DNA of 31,691 nucleotides from Salinibacterium sp. (GCA_004297555.1 SCSV01000372.1:1-31691); one strand, 5' to 3'. Counted from the stretch's first letter, positions 1 to 8,954 are shown. Notes: a model not told the origin generated them from the sequence alone. Numbers and translations are program-made.

Positions 1-1594
1 TCTCGGGATGCTCGCGGCCCTCGCCGCGGGTCCTGTCGTCGCCATCGCCGATTCCACGCCCGTGCGACTGGCGATCGTTGTTCCGATTGTCGTTCCCGAA
101 GGCACCAGCGCATTGCTCAGCTCCGCGTCACTTGAGCAGTACACCTCCGGAAACGGACTGCTCAGCCGCGAATTGGAAGCCGTTTACAACCGGCCGGTGG
201 CAATCGCAATCGATCCGCTGATCATCGCCTCAATTCGGGTTCTCGGTTCATCCGCCCCGAAATCGGCGGTGACGTGGCTGAACAGATTGCGGTCCGCTTC
301 AAATGAGTCATTCGCGTTGTCATTCGGCGATTCGAATCTGACACTCACGACTCAAGCCGGGGCGAGCACCCCGTTGAGCGTTGAGTCTTTGGACTTCGCG
401 CTAGATTCAGCGAATTTTGATGGGGCAGTGACCGCACCCACGAGGTCGGCTAGGCCAAGCCCGACTCCCGAAGCCCTACGGCCCACACTGCCTACGACGG
501 CGGACCTCTTCGACTGGCCCTACTCTCTGGCCGACGTTGCATGGCCGCGCGAGCGTACTGTCGATGCGGCGGACCTGAAATCCCTCGCCACTGCGAAATA
601 CACGACAGCCATCCTCGCCTCCGATAACGTTTCGCACAGCGCGCCGACGTCGAGTTCCGTCGTCGTGGGTTCGATGCGTGCTCTGATTTCCGATGACCCG
701 GTGTCCGGGGCCCTCAGGTCGGCGGTTGCCGCGCCATCCGCGCCGCGATGGAACGCGGCCATGGCCAACCTCCACCACGTATTGGCGGCGAGTGGCTCCC
801 GTTACGGCGGAACAACCATCTTCGCGACTCTCGATCGAGCGGTGCCCGTGAGCGCGAGCCATCTCAAGGAGACCATTACATCGATTGCTGCCGACTCGAG
901 CATCAAGCTGGTGGGCCTATCTGCAGCACGGGGCACGTCACCGATTTCGGTGAGCATCGTCGGCCGCCATCAGCCCGCCGCAGAGTTAGCCGTCGTGCAT
1001 AAGCTCCTTGCCGCGCTTGCGGCAGAACAGCGGTTCGCTTCTGTCGTTGAGAAGCCTGAAGCGATCACGTCAGAACGCCGCCTGCGACTTCTTCGGTTGC
1101 TGTCCAACCAATGGGATGCTGCGGCCCCGACCTGGCAGACGGCGGCCAATAGATTCCTGGCCGATTCGCGGGACCTGCGAAACGGCGTGAGCGTCGTCAC
1201 AAACGGCAGCTTCAACCTGCTCGCCGATCGCGGCGCTCTGCCGATCGCTGTTCGCAACGACCTCGACCAAGAGGTCACGGTCTTCGTGAACGTTCGGCCA
1301 CGCACCGCGATTCTCGCCGTGACCGACACGAGCGTCAAGCTCGTGCTCGAGCCACACTCGCAAGGCAGCAGTCAGGTTCCGGTCCAGGCAATCTCCAACG
1401 GGACGGTCGGCGTGGATATCTCGCTTGCCGACTCAACCGGGCAGCGGATCGGAAGTGCGACAACAGCACGAATCAACGTGCAAGCTGGTTGGGAGACCCC
1501 GGCAGTCGTTGTCTTTGCTCTGCTCGTCTTTGCCGTGTTCGGGTTCGGCATTGTGCGTCGCGTCCTGCGCCGGGAAGAGCCCAATAATGACTGA
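1..1594 (+). CDS. DUF6049 family envelope protein (5' end cut by window)
   Basis: The frame is open to the left edge, so the true start probably lies outside the window; the first internal ATG is at 8. The visible part is about 530 residues. It has a long extracytoplasmic portion rich in Ala/Ser/Thr, then a single hydrophobic helix about 15-35 residues from the C-terminus and a short Arg-rich cytoplasmic tail. The sequence just after position 8 looks like the end of a signal peptide followed by a mature segment beginning DSTPVRLAIVVPIV. This layout and the position directly before murJ match the actinobacterial DUF6049 family (Rv3909-like). The biochemical role is unknown; a link to peptidoglycan or envelope assembly is inferred only from the neighbour. 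The stop codon overlaps the murJ start by 8 nt, indicating translational coupling. Confidence 0.8.
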   Translation, partial: LGMLAALAAGPVVAIADSTPVRLAIVVPIVVPEGTSALLSSASLEQYTSGNGLLSRELEAVYNRPVAIAIDPLIIASIRVLGSSAPKSAVTWLNRLRSASNESFALSFGDSNLTLTTQAGASTPLSVESLDFALDSANFDGAVTAPTRSARPSPTPEALRPTLPTTADLFDWPYSLADVAWPRERTVDAADLKSLATAKYTTAILASDNVSHSAPTSSSVVVGSMRALISDDPVSGALRSAVAAPSAPRWNAAMANLHHVLAASGSRYGGTTIFATLDRAVPVSASHLKETITSIAADSSIKLVGLSAARGTSPISVSIVGRHQPAAELAVVHKLLAALAAEQRFASVVEKPEAITSERRLRLLRLLSNQWDAAAPTWQTAANRFLADSRDLRNGVSVVTNGSFNLLADRGALPIAVRNDLDQEVTVFVNVRPRTAILAVTDTSVKLVLEPHSQGSSQVPVQAISNGTVGVDISLADSTGQRIGSATTARINVQAGWETPAVVVFALLVFAVFGFGIVRRVLRREEPNND

Positions 1595-3230
1595 CGCGGC
1601 AAGCGAAGCGCGCTCCACGATCGGCCGCGCGAGCGCGATGCTCGCCTCGGGCACGCTCGTCTCGCGCGTCCTCGGGTTCATCAGCGCCCTGGTGCTGGCG
1701 CGCACAATCGGAATCGTGGGCGCAGGAGCCGACACTTTCACGCTGGCCAACCAGTTGCCCAACAACATCTACGCGATCATCGCCGGCGGGCTGCTGAGCG
1801 CGGTGCTGGTACCGCAGATCGTGCGTGCAGGGCTTCATGGCGACGGGGGCGAACGCTTCATCAACCGCCTCGTGACGCTCGGCATCGTGGTGTTTCTCGT
1901 CGTTGCTGCCCTGGCGACGGTGGGCGCCCCGTTCCTGGTCAATCTCTACGCGCAATCGGGAACTCACGGATTCAGCTCTGACGAACTCGCGCTCGCCACG
2001 GCGTTCGCCTATTGGTGCCTGCCGCAGGTGCTGTTCTACGCGCTCTACAGCCTCGTCGGTGAGGTGCTAAACGCGCGCGGCGTTTTCGGACCCTTCACCT
2101 GGGCGCCTGCGATCAACAACGTCATCGCGATCGGTGGCCTGATTGGGTTCACCCTGCTCTACGGCAGCCACGTCGCCGAGCAGCCGGCATTGGCATGGAC
2201 ACCGTCGATGATCGCCTTGCTGGGTGGCAGCGCGACACTGGGAATCGCCGCGCAGGCATTCGTGCTCTTTCTGTTCTGGCGCAAGGCCGGGCTTTCCTAC
2301 CGTCCGGAATTCCAGTGGCGCGGCGTCGGGTTAGGTGGAGCGGGTCGAGCTGCAGCCTGGACGTTCGGCATGATCCTCGTGACACAACTCGCCGGCATTG
2401 TGCAGACGAACGTCTCCACGCTCGCCTCCGGCGAAGCATCCGTCGCGGTGTTGCGCAACGCGTGGCTCATCTTCATGCTTCCGCACTCGATCGTCACGGT
2501 GTCGATCGGCACCGCCTATTTCACTCGCATCAGCGGCCACGCCCGCGACGGCGACCTCGACTCGCTGCGCAGCGACGTGGCATCCTCGCTGCGCTCGATT
2601 CTGCTCGTCATGGTGTTCGCCGCAGTCGGCCTCATGGTCGTGGCGTTCCCCTTCAGCGCGCTGTTCGCAAGCAGCTACCCCCAGGTGCAGGGCTTGGCCG
2701 GCGTGCTCCTCGCCTTCTTGCCCGGCTTGGTGCCGTTCAGCATCCTCTTCGTGTTGCAACGAGTCTTCTATGCGCTCGAAGACACCCGCACGCCGTTCTT
2801 CATCCAGATCGTGCAGGCCAGCGTGTTCGTCGCCGGCTGCCTCATCGTCGCCGTATTCCCCACCGCCACGATCGCGATCGGCCTCGCCGTCTCCCTGACG
2901 ATCGCCGGAACGATTCAGACGATCGTCGCGGGCTTGGCGCTTCATAGGCGAATCGGCGAGGTCGGGATGCGCCCGGTGCTGCGCCAGAGCGGGTGGTTCG
3001 CGCTCGCGGCGGTACCGGCTGCGGCTGCGGGCATCCTGATCCTGCTCGCAATTGGCGGCTTCGGCGCGGGGGCCTTCCCGGTCTCCAGTTTTCTCGGCGG
3101 CGGCGTCTCGGTGGCCGTTGCCGGAATCGGGATGCTCTTGGTCTACGTCGCCGTACTGGCCCTCGCCCGCAACGCCGAGTTGCTAGCGCTCGCCGGGCCA
3201 TTGTTACGCCGTATGCGCGCCCGGTCATAG
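1587..3230 (+). CDS. murJ: MurJ-type lipid II flippase
   Basis: This 547-residue polytopic membrane protein has many hydrophobic helices, in line with the 14-helix MOP-superfamily fold. MurJ moves lipid II across the cytoplasmic membrane for peptidoglycan synthesis. The N-terminus (ASGTLVSRVLGFISALVLAR) is typical of MurJ/MviN, and the conserved Arg-containing first helix is visible. I chose ATG 1587 because a purine-rich GGGAAGAG lies 7 nt upstream and the gene then overlaps the upstream stop by 8 nt. The frame stays open further upstream, but that part is the DUF6049 gene read in another frame. Mycobacterial MurJ carries a C-terminal pseudokinase and sugar-binding domain; here the protein ends shortly after the last helix, so that extension is absent. 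Confidence 0.93.
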   Translation: MTDAASEARSTIGRASAMLASGTLVSRVLGFISALVLARTIGIVGAGADTFTLANQLPNNIYAIIAGGLLSAVLVPQIVRAGLHGDGGERFINRLVTLGIVVFLVVAALATVGAPFLVNLYAQSGTHGFSSDELALATAFAYWCLPQVLFYALYSLVGEVLNARGVFGPFTWAPAINNVIAIGGLIGFTLLYGSHVAEQPALAWTPSMIALLGGSATLGIAAQAFVLFLFWRKAGLSYRPEFQWRGVGLGGAGRAAAWTFGMILVTQLAGIVQTNVSTLASGEASVAVLRNAWLIFMLPHSIVTVSIGTAYFTRISGHARDGDLDSLRSDVASSLRSILLVMVFAAVGLMVVAFPFSALFASSYPQVQGLAGVLLAFLPGLVPFSILFVLQRVFYALEDTRTPFFIQIVQASVFVAGCLIVAVFPTATIAIGLAVSLTIAGTIQTIVAGLALHRRIGEVGMRPVLRQSGWFALAAVPAAAAGILILLAIGGFGAGAFPVSSFLGGGVSVAVAGIGMLLVYVAVLALARNAELLALAGPLLRRMRARS

Positions 3231-3258
3231 TCTCCGCGAGCCCGGAATAGCTCGACAA

Positions 3259-3264
3259 TAGGAT
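3259..3264 (+). promoter_or_regulatory. Possible trxB -10 element (TAGGAT)
   Basis: TAGGAT lies in the 75-bp gap between murJ and trxB. It resembles the TAGAAT elements seen before gyrB, crgA and the sortase gene. No convincing -35 is visible 16-18 nt upstream, so this is tentative. Confidence 0.3.
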
Positions 3265-3305
3265 GTGTTGTACCGGGCAGTGACCAGCAGAGGGAGACGC
3301 TAGAC

Positions 3306-4280
3306 GTGCGCCAGATCATCATTATCGGCTCCGGCCCCGCCGGATATACCGCGGCGATCTATGCCTCACGTGCCAACCTGGCACCCCTTTTGATCGCTAG
3401 CTCTGTCGAGGCTGGTGGCGAGCTCATGAAGACCACTGAGGTCGACAATTTTCCCGGATTCGCCCAAGGAATCCAGGGCCCGGAATTGATGATGCAAATG
3501 CAAGCTCAAGCTGAGCGATTCGGCACCGAGATCGTGCTCGATGACGTGGTTTCGCTTGAGCTTGAGGGCCAGGTCAAGCGCGTGACCCTCGGCAACGGCG
3601 ACGTGCATGAGGCACTCGCGGTGATCTTTGCCACCGGCTCTGCCTATCGCACCCTGGGTCTGGAGGATGAGACTCGACTGAGCGGCCATGGGGTGTCGTG
3701 GTGTGCGACGTGTGACGGCTTCTTTTTCCGCCAGAAGACCATTGCGGTGGTCGGCGGTGGCGACTCCGCCATGGAAGAGGCGACGTTCTTGACGAGGTTC
3801 GCTGACAAGGTCTACGTCATTCACCGCAAGGATTCGCTGCGGGCATCCAAAGCCATGCAAGATCGTGCTTTCGCCGACCCGAAGATCGAGTTCCTGTGGA
3901 ACAAGACCGTCGAGCACATCTACGGCGACGAGCTAGTCACGGGCGTAGGCCTCGTCGACACGGTCGATGGCACTGAGACTACCCTCGACCTGAGCGGAGT
4001 GTTCGTTGCTATTGGCGCCGACCCGCGCACGCACCTGGTGCACGGTCAGCTCGACCTCAACCCCGATGGCACGATCGCTGTGGCTGGTCGTTCCTCGAAA
4101 ACCAACTTGCCCGGCGTGTTCGCGGCGGGCGATGTGATCGACCCGACCTACCGGCAAGCAGTGACCGCGGCGGGTTCGGGCACCGTCGCAGCCCTCGACG
4201 CGGAGCACTACCTCGCCGCGCTCCCCAAAGATCTCGTGGCGGCGGCCACGCAACCAGAGCCCGCCGCGACGCTCGCCTAA
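3306..4280 (+). CDS. trxB: Thioredoxin-disulfide reductase
   Basis: This 324-residue low-molecular-weight flavoprotein transfers electrons from NADPH through FAD to thioredoxin. Visible motifs are the FAD dinucleotide fold GSGPAG (residues 8-13), the redox-active CATC (Cys133 and Cys136), the NADPH-binding GGGDSA (150-155), and the C-terminal FAD motif AAGDVID (273-279). Length and domain order are normal for bacterial TrxR. The start is GTG at 3306, with GGGAGA about 10 nt upstream. The gene lies 15 nt before trxA and is evidently co-transcribed with its own substrate. Confidence 0.97.
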   Translation: MRQIIIIGSGPAGYTAAIYASRANLAPLLIASSVEAGGELMKTTEVDNFPGFAQGIQGPELMMQMQAQAERFGTEIVLDDVVSLELEGQVKRVTLGNGDVHEALAVIFATGSAYRTLGLEDETRLSGHGVSWCATCDGFFFRQKTIAVVGGGDSAMEEATFLTRFADKVYVIHRKDSLRASKAMQDRAFADPKIEFLWNKTVEHIYGDELVTGVGLVDTVDGTETTLDLSGVFVAIGADPRTHLVHGQLDLNPDGTIAVAGRSSKTNLPGVFAAGDVIDPTYRQAVTAAGSGTVAALDAEHYLAALPKDLVAAATQPEPAATLA

Positions 4281-4295
4281 GAAAGGAAGGAAATC

Positions 4296-4622
4296 ATGTC
4301 TGTTGCACACGACGTCACCGAAGCCACATTCACCGAAGAGGTGCTCAACTCGAAGGACACCATCATGGTGGACTTCTGGGCCGAATGGTGCGGTCCGTGC
4401 CGCGCCGTCTCGCCCATCCTCGACGCGATTGCGGCCGAGCACGCCGACAAGATCAAGATCGTCAAGCTCAACGTCGATGACAACCCGCAGTTGGCCATCA
4501 AGTACCAGATCACCTCGATTCCGGCAATGAAGGTCTTCCGCAATGGAGAGGTCGTCAAGACCGTCATCGGTGCCAAGCCCAAGCCCGCCATCGAGGCCGA
4601 CCTCGCAGAGTTCCTGGCCTGA
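4296..4622 (+). CDS. trxA: Thioredoxin
   Basis: This 108-residue cytosolic thioredoxin has the classic WCGPC active site (Cys32, Cys35). The conserved cis-proline follows in the TSIPAM segment, and FWAEWCGPCR is nearly textbook. It reduces protein disulfides and is recycled by TrxB, encoded immediately upstream. GAAAGGAAGG precedes the ATG at good spacing. The coding region is followed about 50 nt later by a strong hairpin terminator, which closes the trxB-trxA unit. Confidence 0.97.
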   Translation: MSVAHDVTEATFTEEVLNSKDTIMVDFWAEWCGPCRAVSPILDAIAAEHADKIKIVKLNVDDNPQLAIKYQITSIPAMKVFRNGEVVKTVIGAKPKPAIEADLAEFLA

Positions 4623-4669
4623 CGAGGCACGTTCTAACGCGGCCAACGCGTCCCCGATTCGACACAGCC

Positions 4670-4702
4670 AGCCCTGCCCCCTCATCCGGGGCGGGGCTTT
4701 GG
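4670..4702 (+). terminator. Intrinsic terminator after trxA
   Basis: An 11-bp GC-rich stem, AGCCCTGCCCC (4670-4680) with GGGGCGGGGCT (4688-4698), has one G-U pair and a 7-nt loop and is followed by a short T-rich stretch. It lies 48 nt past the trxA stop. Confidence 0.8.
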
Positions 4703-4746
4703 CTTTCTGTGAGCATATCCTTGAACTCTGAACCAAAGGATTAGGT

Positions 4747-6051
4747 GTGACCAACGAAGGCAATAATCTCGACCAGTGGTACAGCCACTATGCCGAGCGC
4801 ACGGCTGGTCTCGCGGCCTCTGAAGTGCGGGCGCTTTTCGCGGTCGCTTCTCGCCCCGAAGTGGTCTCGCTCGCTGGCGGAATGCCCTTCGTGTCGGCTT
4901 TGCCCAAAGAGCTCATCATCGGCGCTTTCGAACGCGTCATGCACGACAATGGCCCGGTCGCACTTCAATACGGCTCCGGCCAGGGGATGCCCGTGCTGCG
5001 CGAGCAGATCCTCGAGGTCATGGCGCTCGAGGGAATTCGCGGCAGCGTGGATGACATTGTGGTCACCACCGGCTCCCAGCACGCTCTCGAACTCGTCACC
5101 AAGCTCTTCGTCAACCCTGGGGACGTCGTCATCGCCGAGGGGCCGAGCTACGTCACCGCCATGGTGGTCTTCAAGTCGTTCCAGGCCGAGGTCAATCACG
5201 TCACGACAGACGAATTCGGGCTGATCCCCCAAGCGCTGCGCGAGCAGATCGCCCGCGTGAAGGCCGCGGGCAAGACGATCAAGTTCCTCTACACGGTGCC
5301 GACCTACAGCAACCCCACGGGCGTCACCCTCACCTGGGAGCGCCGCCTTGAGATACTCGAGATCTGCCGCGAGAACGAGATCCTCGTGCTCGAAGACAAC
5401 CCCTACGGGCTGCTCTACTTCGAGGGCGCGCCCCCGCACGCCATGCGCTCGGTGGAGGAAGAAGGCGTCATCTATCTCGGCACGTTTTCCAAGACGCTCG
5501 CCCCGGGCTTCCGAGTCGGCTGGGCCCTCGCCCCGCACGCGATCAGAGAGAAGCTCATCTTAGCGAACGAGGCTGCGGTGCTCTCCCCCAGTTCGTTCAC
5601 CCAGCATGTCATTAGCCAGTACCTCAAAGATGCGGACTGGAAGGCCCAGATCGACACCTTCCGAGGGGTGTACCGCGAGCGGCGGGATGCCATGCTCACC
5701 GCCCTCGACGACTACCTGCCAGACCTGAGTTGGACCAACCCGGCCGGGGGCTTCTACGTCTGGCTCACCCTGCCGGAGAACCTCGACTCCAAGTCGATGC
5801 TGCCGCGGGCTGTCACCGAGCTCGTTGCCTACACTCCCGGCACCGCGTTCTACGCGGACGGCAGCGGACGCAACAAGCTGCGGCTCGCGTTCTGCTACCC
5901 GACGCCCGAGTTCATCCGCGAGGGCGTGAAGCGGCTGTCCACCGTGATCAACGGAGAGCTCGAACTACTGAGCACCTTCGCGCAGACCGGGCCGTTGGCA
6001 ACGGTGCGGCCCGAGGCATCCATCATGAATCCTCCAGCGAACCTCAGCTGA
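4747..6051 (+). CDS. Class I/II PLP-dependent aminotransferase
   Basis: This 434-residue fold-type I aminotransferase lies between trxA and the ddl-type gene. The PLP-binding features are a YNP/NP-like segment SNPTGVT (residues 188-194), EDNPYG (216-221) with the aspartate that contacts the pyridine nitrogen, and the Schiff-base lysine in FSKTLAPG (Lys249). A C-terminal Arg in RLAFCYP fits the substrate-carboxylate arginine. It most resembles the 2-aminoadipate/LysN and MocR-related group, but it has no N-terminal GntR DNA-binding domain, so it is a plain enzyme. The substrate cannot be assigned from sequence alone. The start is GTG 4747, preceded by AAAGGA. The downstream ATP-grasp gene starts 3 nt after its stop. 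Confidence 0.9.
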   Translation: MTNEGNNLDQWYSHYAERTAGLAASEVRALFAVASRPEVVSLAGGMPFVSALPKELIIGAFERVMHDNGPVALQYGSGQGMPVLREQILEVMALEGIRGSVDDIVVTTGSQHALELVTKLFVNPGDVVIAEGPSYVTAMVVFKSFQAEVNHVTTDEFGLIPQALREQIARVKAAGKTIKFLYTVPTYSNPTGVTLTWERRLEILEICRENEILVLEDNPYGLLYFEGAPPHAMRSVEEEGVIYLGTFSKTLAPGFRVGWALAPHAIREKLILANEAAVLSPSSFTQHVISQYLKDADWKAQIDTFRGVYRERRDAMLTALDDYLPDLSWTNPAGGFYVWLTLPENLDSKSMLPRAVTELVAYTPGTAFYADGSGRNKLRLAFCYPTPEFIREGVKRLSTVINGELELLSTFAQTGPLATVRPEASIMNPPANLS

Positions 6052-6054
6052 TCC

Positions 6055-7020
6055 ATGGCATCGACGAAATCCCCTCGCGTGCTCGTGCTCGCCGGCGGCA
6101 TCTCGCATGAGCGCGACGTCTCGCTGCGCTCCGGCCGCCGGGTCGCCGACAGTCTCGCTGGCCACGGTGTCGAGGTCGAATTACGGGACCCGGATGCCAC
6201 GTTGCTGGCCTACCTGCGCAAGACGCGCCCCGATGTGGTCTGGCCCGCGCTGCACGGCGCGAGCGGCGAGGACGGCGCGTTGCGCGGCCTGCTCGACTTC
6301 ATCGACATTCCCTATGTCGGTGCCCGCGCCGACGCCGCACGGCTCGCCTGGGACAAGCCGACAGCCAAGACGCTAGTCCGTCGGGTGGGAGTGCCGACAC
6401 CGGTTTCGATCACGCTACCCCGCGAGGCTTTCCGTGAACTGGGAGCCAACAGCATCCTGGAGGAGATCGCGGATGAGTTCTCCGGACCGCTTGTCGTCAA
6501 GCCCGCACAAGGCGGCTCGGCGCAAGGCGTCACGATGGTCGACGACCGCTCACTGCTGCCGCGCGCGATGGTCGATGCTTACACCTATGGCGACGTCGCC
6601 CTCATCGAGCAGAAGATCACCGGCACCGAAATCGCCATTGGCATCATCGACAGCGGGGATGGGCCCGTCGCCCTGCCTGCGGTCGAGATCGAGCCCCTGT
6701 CGGGCGTGTACAGCTTCGAGGCGCGCTACAACGCCGGTGAGACTCGCTTCTATGTGCCCGCTCGCATCGGCGATGACCTCGCCGAGCGCGCGGCGACCGC
6801 CGCTCTCGACGCCCACCGCGCCCTGGGCTTGCGCCACCTCTCCCGCGTCGATCTCATCGTCGACAAGGCCGGCACGCCCTGGTTCCTCGAAGCGAACGTG
6901 CTGCCCGGGCTCACCGAGACCTCGATCCTGCCGCAAGCACTCGAGGCCGCCGGTCACGATCTCGGCTGGGTCTACTCGGCCCTCGCGAACGCGGCGATCG
7001 CCGAGCACCGCGCGAAATAG
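6055..7020 (+). CDS. D-alanine--D-alanine ligase family protein (ATP-grasp)
   Basis: This 321-residue cytosolic ATP-grasp ligase is expected to join two D-alanines for the peptidoglycan stem. Visible elements are an N-terminal GGISHERDVSLRSG (14-27), HGASGEDGALRG (68-79), the ATP-contacting VVKPAQGGSAQGV (147-159), and the metal/substrate segment EANVLPGLTETS near residue 279. All match Ddl. Its location, away from the mur/fts cluster and behind an aminotransferase, means it could be a second Ddl paralogue with altered substrate choice. It begins 3 nt after the aminotransferase stop, without a strong separate ribosome site, so coupling is likely. It converges on parB with only 5 bp between the stops and no obvious terminator. 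Confidence 0.88.
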   Translation: MASTKSPRVLVLAGGISHERDVSLRSGRRVADSLAGHGVEVELRDPDATLLAYLRKTRPDVVWPALHGASGEDGALRGLLDFIDIPYVGARADAARLAWDKPTAKTLVRRVGVPTPVSITLPREAFRELGANSILEEIADEFSGPLVVKPAQGGSAQGVTMVDDRSLLPRAMVDAYTYGDVALIEQKITGTEIAIGIIDSGDGPVALPAVEIEPLSGVYSFEARYNAGETRFYVPARIGDDLAERAATAALDAHRALGLRHLSRVDLIVDKAGTPWFLEANVLPGLTETSILPQALEAAGHDLGWVYSALANAAIAEHRAK

Positions 7021-7025
7021 CGCCG

Positions 7026-7988
7026 TTAGCGAATCACGGCCTCGGTGCCGAACTCCGAGACACCGAGCTCGCCGAGAATGCGGTTGAGGTCGCCGATCGT
7101 CGCGAAGTCGATCGCGATCTGCCCCTTACTCGCACCGAGGGTCACCTTGACACGGGTGTTGAGCCTATCGCCAAGGCGCTCCGCGATCTCGTCCAGCTGA
7201 TCCTGTTTCTTGCCCGGGCTCGGCTTGGCACGCACCGGTCGCGACGAACTCGCTCCCGCCGCAGCTTCAGCAGCACGCACCGATAGGTCTTCCTTGATGA
7301 TCTTCTCGGCCAATCGCTCCATGGCTGCAGCGTCGCCGGCCGCGAGCACGGCTCGAGCGTGACCAGCGCTCAGCACTCCGGCCGCGACCTTGTTCTGCAC
7401 TGAGGACGGGAGGTTCAGGAGTCGAAGCGTGTTGGTGATCTGCGGCCGAGAACGGCCGATGCGTGCCGCCAATTGCTCCTGGGTGATGCCGAAGTCGGCG
7501 AGCAACTGCTGGTAGGCGGAGGCCTCTTCCAGAGCGTTGAGGTTAGCCCGGTGCAGGTTCTCGAGCAGGGCATCCCGAAGCATGTCCTCATCGGCGGTGT
7601 TCTTGATGACGGCCGGAATGCTCGTGAGGCCGAGCTGCTTCGTGGCGCGCAGTCGGCGCTCGCCCATGATGAGCTCGAAGTGCGGCGAAGACGAAGCGCC
7701 CGGAATGGGCCGCACCACAATCGGTTGCAAGACTCCCACTTCGCGGATCGAGTCCACGAGTTCATCGAGCTCTTCTTGCCGGAACTCGGTACGCGGCTGC
7801 TGGGCGTTGGGCGCGATGTCCTCGGGCGCCAGGTTCGCGAGCTTGGCGCCGGGCACAGCCAGAAGCGCCTGCCGATCGCTGGAAGCTGACGGGAAAAATA
7901 CATCCACCGGGCGCGCGGCGTCTTCATCGCCCCCGGGGATCAGGGCGCCGATGCCGCGACCGAGTCCGGTGCGCTTGGGAGCGGCCAT
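7026..7988 (-). CDS. parB: Chromosome-partitioning protein ParB (CTPase)
   Basis: This 320-residue protein binds parS, clamps and slides with CTP, and loads SMC and the ParA segregation machinery near the origin. The start TGLGRGIGALIPG is the typical ParA-contacting N-terminal motif. GERRLRA (residues 109-115) is the CTP-binding box, and a helix-turn-helix (TQEQLAARIGRSRPQITN) reads parS. A low-complexity linker of Ala/Ser/Lys precedes the C-terminal dimerisation domain. The ATG overlaps the parA stop by 1 nt (TAATG), so the two are translationally coupled. Two parS sites lie within 1.7 kb upstream. Confidence 0.97.
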   Translation of the reverse strand: MAAPKRTGLGRGIGALIPGGDEDAARPVDVFFPSASSDRQALLAVPGAKLANLAPEDIAPNAQQPRTEFRQEELDELVDSIREVGVLQPIVVRPIPGASSSPHFELIMGERRLRATKQLGLTSIPAVIKNTADEDMLRDALLENLHRANLNALEEASAYQQLLADFGITQEQLAARIGRSRPQITNTLRLLNLPSSVQNKVAAGVLSAGHARAVLAAGDAAAMERLAEKIIKEDLSVRAAEAAAGASSSRPVRAKPSPGKKQDQLDEIAERLGDRLNTRVKVTLGASKGQIAIDFATIGDLNRILGELGVSEFGTEAVIR

Positions 7989-8905
7989 TACCGGTTCGCC
8001 CCGCGGCGCGCGATCTCGGCCGCTGCCTCGAGGTAGGAGAGCGAGCCGGGGGATGCGCCGTCGTAGCTGATCACGCTCTGGCCATAGCTCGGCGCCTCCG
8101 AGATACGAACAGATCGCGGGATGACCGTGTCGAGCACCTGGCTCGGGAAGTGGTCGCGCACGTCTTGCACGACCTGCTGCGCCAGGTTGGTGCGGGAGTC
8201 GTACATGGTCAGCAGAATTGTGGAGACCGAGAGGCGCGGGTTCAGGTGCCGCTCGATGAGCTTGATGTTGCTGAGCAATTGGCTGAGGCCCTCAAGCGCG
8301 TAGTACTCGCACTGGATCGGGATAAGCACCTCTCTGGCTGCAACGAAGGCGTTGATGGTGAGCAGGCCGAGTGAGGGCGGGCAGTCGATGAACACGTAGT
8401 GGAACAGCTCGCCTGACTCTTCCAGGAAGGTGTCGAGTGCGGTGTGCAGTCGCTGCTCGCGCGCCACCAGCGAGACGAGTTCGATCTCGGCTCCGGCGAG
8501 GTGGATGGTCGCCGGCACGCAATACAGACCCTCGAACTCGGGACTCTTCTGCACTACGCCCGCCATCGGCTCGTCGTTAATGATCACGTCGTAGACACTC
8601 ACCGTCTCAGAACGGTGCTCGACGCCCAGCGCTGTGGAAGCGTTGCCCTGGGGGTCGAGGTCGATCACGAGTACGCGAGCACCTGCGCGCGCCAGGGCCG
8701 CGGCCAGATTCACGGTGGTAGTGGTCTTGCCGACTCCGCCCTTCTGGTTCGCGACGGTGATCACTCGCGTCGAGACGGGAAGCGGAAGGCGGTCAGCTGC
8801 GATGGCCTGGCGACGTCGAGTTATTTCGGCGAGCTCGAGCGCCAGGGGAGTCGTGTCGTCGAAACTCGTCGCTGTCCCGGCGATGTTGCCGTCCGGATGT
8901 TTCAC
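7988..8905 (-). CDS. parA: Chromosome-partitioning ATPase ParA
   Basis: This 305-residue Walker-type ATPase powers segregation of ParB-parS complexes. After a 47-residue N-terminal extension comes the deviant Walker A KGGVGKTTT (residues 55-63, signature lysine and catalytic lysine present), then VIDLDPQGNAS and the DCPPSLG switch motif. The best start is GTG at 8905, with AAAGG 6 nt upstream. This GTG lies inside a parS palindrome. The in-frame upstream codons read Arg-Phe-His where an ATG-Phe-His-Val-Lys start would need ATG in place of AGG. So the start appears shifted three codons into the palindrome. Confidence 0.95.
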   Translation of the reverse strand: MKHPDGNIAGTATSFDDTTPLALELAEITRRRQAIAADRLPLPVSTRVITVANQKGGVGKTTTTVNLAAALARAGARVLVIDLDPQGNASTALGVEHRSETVSVYDVIINDEPMAGVVQKSPEFEGLYCVPATIHLAGAEIELVSLVAREQRLHTALDTFLEESGELFHYVFIDCPPSLGLLTINAFVAAREVLIPIQCEYYALEGLSQLLSNIKLIERHLNPRLSVSTILLTMYDSRTNLAQQVVQDVRDHFPSQVLDTVIPRSVRISEAPSYGQSVISYDGASPGSLSYLEAAAEIARRGANR

Positions 8906-8913
8906 GTGAAACC
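8898..8913. promoter_or_regulatory. parS: parS site 1, overlapping the parA start
   Basis: TGTTTCACGTGAAACC matches 15 of 16 positions of the canonical palindrome TGTTTCACGTGAAACA. It covers the parA GTG start codon, so ParB bound here could also affect parAB transcription. Confidence 0.95.
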
Positions 8914-8954
8914 TTTGCTGGCTGGGGTGTGCTGCCCGAAAGGGCGGTCGGTGG

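Noticed and set aside
8934..8945. GCCC-GAAA-GGGC hairpin between parA and rsmG
   Set aside because: The stem is only 4 bp with no T-run; too weak to call a terminator or regulator.
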